7,172 bases of DNA from Candidatus Njordarchaeota archaeon (GTDB lineage Archaea; Asgardarchaeota; Njordarchaeia; Njordarchaeales; Njordarchaeaceae). This document shows positions 4,690 through 7,172 of this stretch, piece by piece (positions within the stretch are counted from its first letter, which is position 1; each line of letters starts with the position of its first letter). The position numbers were made by a program, and so were the translations under genes. The notes under the pieces are model-generated. The model did not search any database and was not told where the DNA came from. It saw nothing but the letters and a program-made list of their open reading frames with translations. The stretch spans positions 1 to 7,172 of the forward strand of contig JAHKLG010000064.1 of the NCBI GenBank assembly GCA_029856625.1. The letters run 5' to 3'.

Positions 4690-6489
4690 GTGGTTAGGTT
4701 AATCCCCCCGGTGGAAGAACTCACTATTGAGAATTTCAAGGAGGCTTTTAAGAGAATCCTTGAGTATAAGAGAAGGGCTGGTATTACTCCGTTATTAGAT
4801 AATCCATCAGATCAAGAATTATTTGCAAGAGCTGCTCTTTATGGTATTCATTATAGGAATGGTGCTTGGGGCTGGGCTTCAAATATTTGGCATAGATCTG
4901 CAGCAAATACTGTTGTTATTAACAGTGATGATGAGCTCCAGTATGAACATAAAGTATTGATGCTCAGAGTCCTTGAGCATATTCTTGCCCAAGGACCGTT
5001 AATTAAGGTTGATGGCTATGTTGGTAAGCCGGGAACCAAGGCTCAGATGCACGCAACTGTTTATGTTGATCCTCAGTTCCCAGATATAGCATATAGATGG
5101 AAGCGATTAGTTTTCCCCGCTCCTCCAGATGAGAAACCAGATGTGGAAGTTATTGTTATCCCTCATTATTTGCGAAATCCTAACATCCCAGGAACAAATA
5201 GGATGCTAATGGTCATGCGTTTCCCGCATCACGATCTAACTATAATTACTGCAAGTAGTTATCAGGGCGAAGTGAAAAAAGCTGTATTAACTCACTGGAT
5301 TTATCATGTTTATAAGAGAGGAGGGACTGGAGAACACGCTTCTTTGAGAGAATTCACTGTAAAGCGAGTTGATGGTAGTTGGAAGAGAATTGTTCTAGCA
5401 ATATGGGGTCTCACAGGTACTGGTAAATCTACTCATGGTCTCTATGTATGGACACCAAGAAACGCGAAAATATACATTGAAAAATTCGGCATCAATCCTC
5501 TAGAATATGTGAAAGATCAAGCAATTAAGAATGACGACATTATTGCCATCTTCGAGGACACGGTCATTGGCTCTGAGAGAGGATGCTGGACGAAGACAGA
5601 GGATTTAACACCAGAGCAGGAAGCTATGTGGAGAGCCGCAACAAGCCCTAGAGCTCTTCATGAGAATACCGATTTCGACCAAGATGGTAATCCCATATTC
5701 ACAGGTGAGGTATTCCAGTACTTCGGGGCTCCTAATAAGAATTCCAGAAGCGTTATTTATTTAGAGGATACCGGATATTTTGATGGAGACACACAATCAA
5801 GTGGACCATTAACCACCGCTGTTTTCCTGAGTCCGGGATACTTTACTGAATATGCATGGGTAAAGATTGTTGATCCAGCACTAGCAGCCAAAGCACTAGC
5901 AGATGGGAGAACTATAGGTCACCCAGCACAGGCTAAAGAGGTTGTCGGTAGGATCAGATATGTCGCAAGATTCGCCCAGCCATTCACAATCGGGGTTACT
6001 AATACGGCTCATGTAGTTAGGTTCTACCAATTCCTGAAGAAGAGAATTGAAATGGGAGACCCTATAGAGGTCTATATGTTCAATACTACTGGGAGAATAA
6101 TTGCTAAATATGAGTGGGTGGAGAAGGAATTTGATGGTAAGAAATTAGAGGTGCCTGAACCAGTTCTTGTTGAGGTAAAGGGAATACCAAAACCAGTTGG
6201 AGGCACTCAACCAACCATTGAGGAGACGGAGCTGTTCCTCTTACAAGCAGTAAGGGGAGCTGTTAAATACAAGCCTCATCCAGTCTGGGGAGAAAAAGTC
6301 CTTATACCAGCCGAGGTTCCTGGATTATCACAGAAACGCTTAAGAGAGCTCGAGCCAACATCCTATGTCTCAATGGAGGAATTTAAGCGATTGCTTAAGG
6401 CACAAATAGAGGTTAGTAAGTACTATCTGAAGAAGAACTGCCCAGGATTGCCCGAGGAGATATTCAACGCAATGGACTTTGAAGACTAA
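4690..6489 (+). CDS. pckA: Divergent ATP-type phosphoenolpyruvate carboxykinase
   Basis: This 599-residue protein has the core of ATP-dependent PEP carboxykinase, which interconverts oxaloacetate plus ATP with PEP, CO2 and ADP at the start of gluconeogenesis or in anaplerosis. Visible landmarks are SSYQGEVKK (189-197, matching the metal-binding GEMKK segment), His216, the P-loop GLTGTGKST (240-248, Lys246), NDD (281-283, matching the GDD metal site), SERGCWTKTEDL (295-306, matching EGGCYAKT) and NSR (351-353). The bacterial TGRSPKD substrate motif is not seen; VGKPGTKA may replace it. The protein is longer than bacterial enzymes (about 530-540), and its C-terminal third does not match them by eye. 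The GTG at 4690 is chosen because GGTGAT at 4680-4685 sits 4 nt before it; the frame extends to TTG 4669, but that would place the Shine-Dalgarno inside the coding region. The donor nucleotide is inferred from family only. Confidence 0.87.
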   Translation: MVRLIPPVEELTIENFKEAFKRILEYKRRAGITPLLDNPSDQELFARAALYGIHYRNGAWGWASNIWHRSAANTVVINSDDELQYEHKVLMLRVLEHILAQGPLIKVDGYVGKPGTKAQMHATVYVDPQFPDIAYRWKRLVFPAPPDEKPDVEVIVIPHYLRNPNIPGTNRMLMVMRFPHHDLTIITASSYQGEVKKAVLTHWIYHVYKRGGTGEHASLREFTVKRVDGSWKRIVLAIWGLTGTGKSTHGLYVWTPRNAKIYIEKFGINPLEYVKDQAIKNDDIIAIFEDTVIGSERGCWTKTEDLTPEQEAMWRAATSPRALHENTDFDQDGNPIFTGEVFQYFGAPNKNSRSVIYLEDTGYFDGDTQSSGPLTTAVFLSPGYFTEYAWVKIVDPALAAKALADGRTIGHPAQAKEVVGRIRYVARFAQPFTIGVTNTAHVVRFYQFLKKRIEMGDPIEVYMFNTTGRIIAKYEWVEKEFDGKKLEVPEPVLVEVKGIPKPVGGTQPTIEETELFLLQAVRGAVKYKPHPVWGEKVLIPAEVPGLSQKRLRELEPTSYVSMEEFKRLLKAQIEVSKYYLKKNCPGLPEEIFNAMDFED

Positions 6490-6491
6490 TC

Positions 6492-6499
6492 TCTTTTTT
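6492..6499 (+). terminator. T-rich terminator after pckA
   Basis: TCTTTTTT starts three bases after the pckA stop codon. A T-rich tract at the 3' end of a gene is the usual archaeal intrinsic termination signal. No stable stem precedes it. Confidence 0.4.
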
Positions 6500-6727
6500 G
6501 TTCCATAGGAGGATTATGTCGAGATGGATAGAGATGTTCTCCTAATTAGTTTTTCAACAAAATTTATTGATTTTTTCTCATGCACTATCCTTCGGGGTAA
6601 AATTTAGATGCAGAAATCGTTGCATTAAATACGCCAATTATTAGGAGATCTCATTGTCTCTTCACTTCTATTCGTTAACTTTTATTACCATACTAAAAAA
6701 TGCAGAAAACTTTCTATAGCTATTAAG

Positions 6728-6736
6728 TTTTAATAA
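6728..6736 (+). promoter_or_regulatory. Possible TATA box for the membrane-protein gene
   Basis: TTTTAATAA lies about 35 bp ahead of ATG 6766. The expected start near 6756-6762 would give a very short leader, close to leaderless, which is common in crenarchaea for first genes of a transcript. The weak GGGATC at 6755-6760 would then be partly or wholly excluded. Confidence 0.35.
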
Positions 6737-6765
6737 TTTATGCTATTTTAGAATGGGATCGCCAG

Positions 6766-7172
6766 ATGGCGGTTCCAGAACCAATCAGCATTCTATTATT
6801 GGGTGGTTTGATTTTACTATTCCTCTTATTAGTCTTAAGATTACGAATTATTTTCTTCTTAAGAGATATTAAAAGAATGCCATTGGAGCAATTTTACAAA
6901 TATCTTCGGATGATTGATGATCAAAATTTAGATAAAATAGTAGCACTGCTTAATAAAAAACGTGATGATGAGCGATTCTTTGAGCACTACATTGTAGCTA
7001 CATCGTATAAATATCTACGCAAAAAGAAAACCGATGAGGCTGTTTCATACATGATAGATAGGAGGATTTCTTCGGCTTGTGCCGCCTTACTAGTAAACAT
7101 GGCCCTACAAGAGAAATACTTATTACTCGCTTATAAAGTAGCACATAAACACTTCATCGAACTAAATAAGAT
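6766..7172 (+). CDS. Membrane-anchored helical protein of unknown function (3' end outside window)
   Basis: A frame with no stop runs from ATG 6766 to the right edge, 135 codons plus two bases. Residues about 7-31 form one hydrophobic membrane segment (ISILLLGGLILLFLLLV...), followed by the basic RIIFFLRDIKR, which suggests that the rest lies in the cytoplasm. The visible soluble part is rich in charged helices (YKYLRMIDDQNLDKIVALLNKK, later YKYLRKKKTDEAVSYMI) and could be a helical-repeat domain, though I see no clear repeat unit. I do not recognise the family. ATG 6766 is used because the ATG at 6753 is in a different frame and soon stops. Upstream are a weak GGGATC Shine-Dalgarno at 6755-6760 and a TATA-like element at 6728-6736. 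Confidence 0.66.
   Translation, partial: MAVPEPISILLLGGLILLFLLLVLRLRIIFFLRDIKRMPLEQFYKYLRMIDDQNLDKIVALLNKKRDDERFFEHYIVATSYKYLRKKKTDEAVSYMIDRRISSACAALLVNMALQEKYLLLAYKVAHKHFIELNK

Noticed and set aside
6753..6869. Alternative ATG at 6753 for the last gene
   Set aside because: This frame stops after about 38 codons, whereas ATG 6766 opens a frame to the window edge with a coherent membrane segment.

Overview
This window looks like chromosomal DNA from an AT-rich, probably hyperthermophilic crenarchaeon. A relative of the Desulfurococcales is my best guess, but I cannot name a genus. The signs are archaeal Shine-Dalgarno sequences of the GGTGAT type, TATA boxes about 25-30 bp ahead of expected transcript starts, T-rich terminators, frequent AGA/AGG and ATA codons, frequent TTG/GTG starts, and the gene content (VapBC, Cas6-family proteins, an archaeal PEP carboxykinase).

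Layout. Positions 464-1 (minus strand, running off the left edge) encode a secreted protein with a signal peptide and many N-glycosylation sequons. A divergent promoter region (465-656) separates it from a VapBC toxin-antitoxin pair (657-1228). This region carries a near-perfect 28-bp palindrome between the vapB TATA box and its start, which is a strong operator candidate. Next come two tandem Cas6-superfamily genes (1298-2089 and 2131-2925). The second keeps the His and Lys of the known Cas6 active site; the first appears to have lost the His. No cas effector, adaptation gene or CRISPR array is visible. The gap after them (2926-3125) holds a locally G+C-rich, hairpin-rich stretch. It ends in a single CRISPR-repeat-like element (CCAT/ATGG stem, then the 8-nt tag ATTGAAAC) followed directly by T6AT6, so a short non-coding RNA or a relic repeat is possible.

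The right half is metabolic. It has an amidohydrolase with a long charged coiled-coil insertion (3126-4349), a gene-free stretch of 340 bp, and a divergent ATP-type phosphoenolpyruvate carboxykinase (4690-6489). The window ends inside a membrane-anchored protein of unknown function (6766 onward).

How the genes may work together. VapB and VapC form a self-regulated module. The two Cas6-like proteins are probably co-transcribed and may act on CRISPR RNA made elsewhere in the genome, or on another RNA. Three predicted RNA-cleaving or RNA-binding proteins (VapC and the two Cas6-like proteins) therefore sit side by side, next to a possible structured RNA; any functional link between them is inference. 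The amidohydrolase and PEP carboxykinase look like single-gene units with their own promoters.
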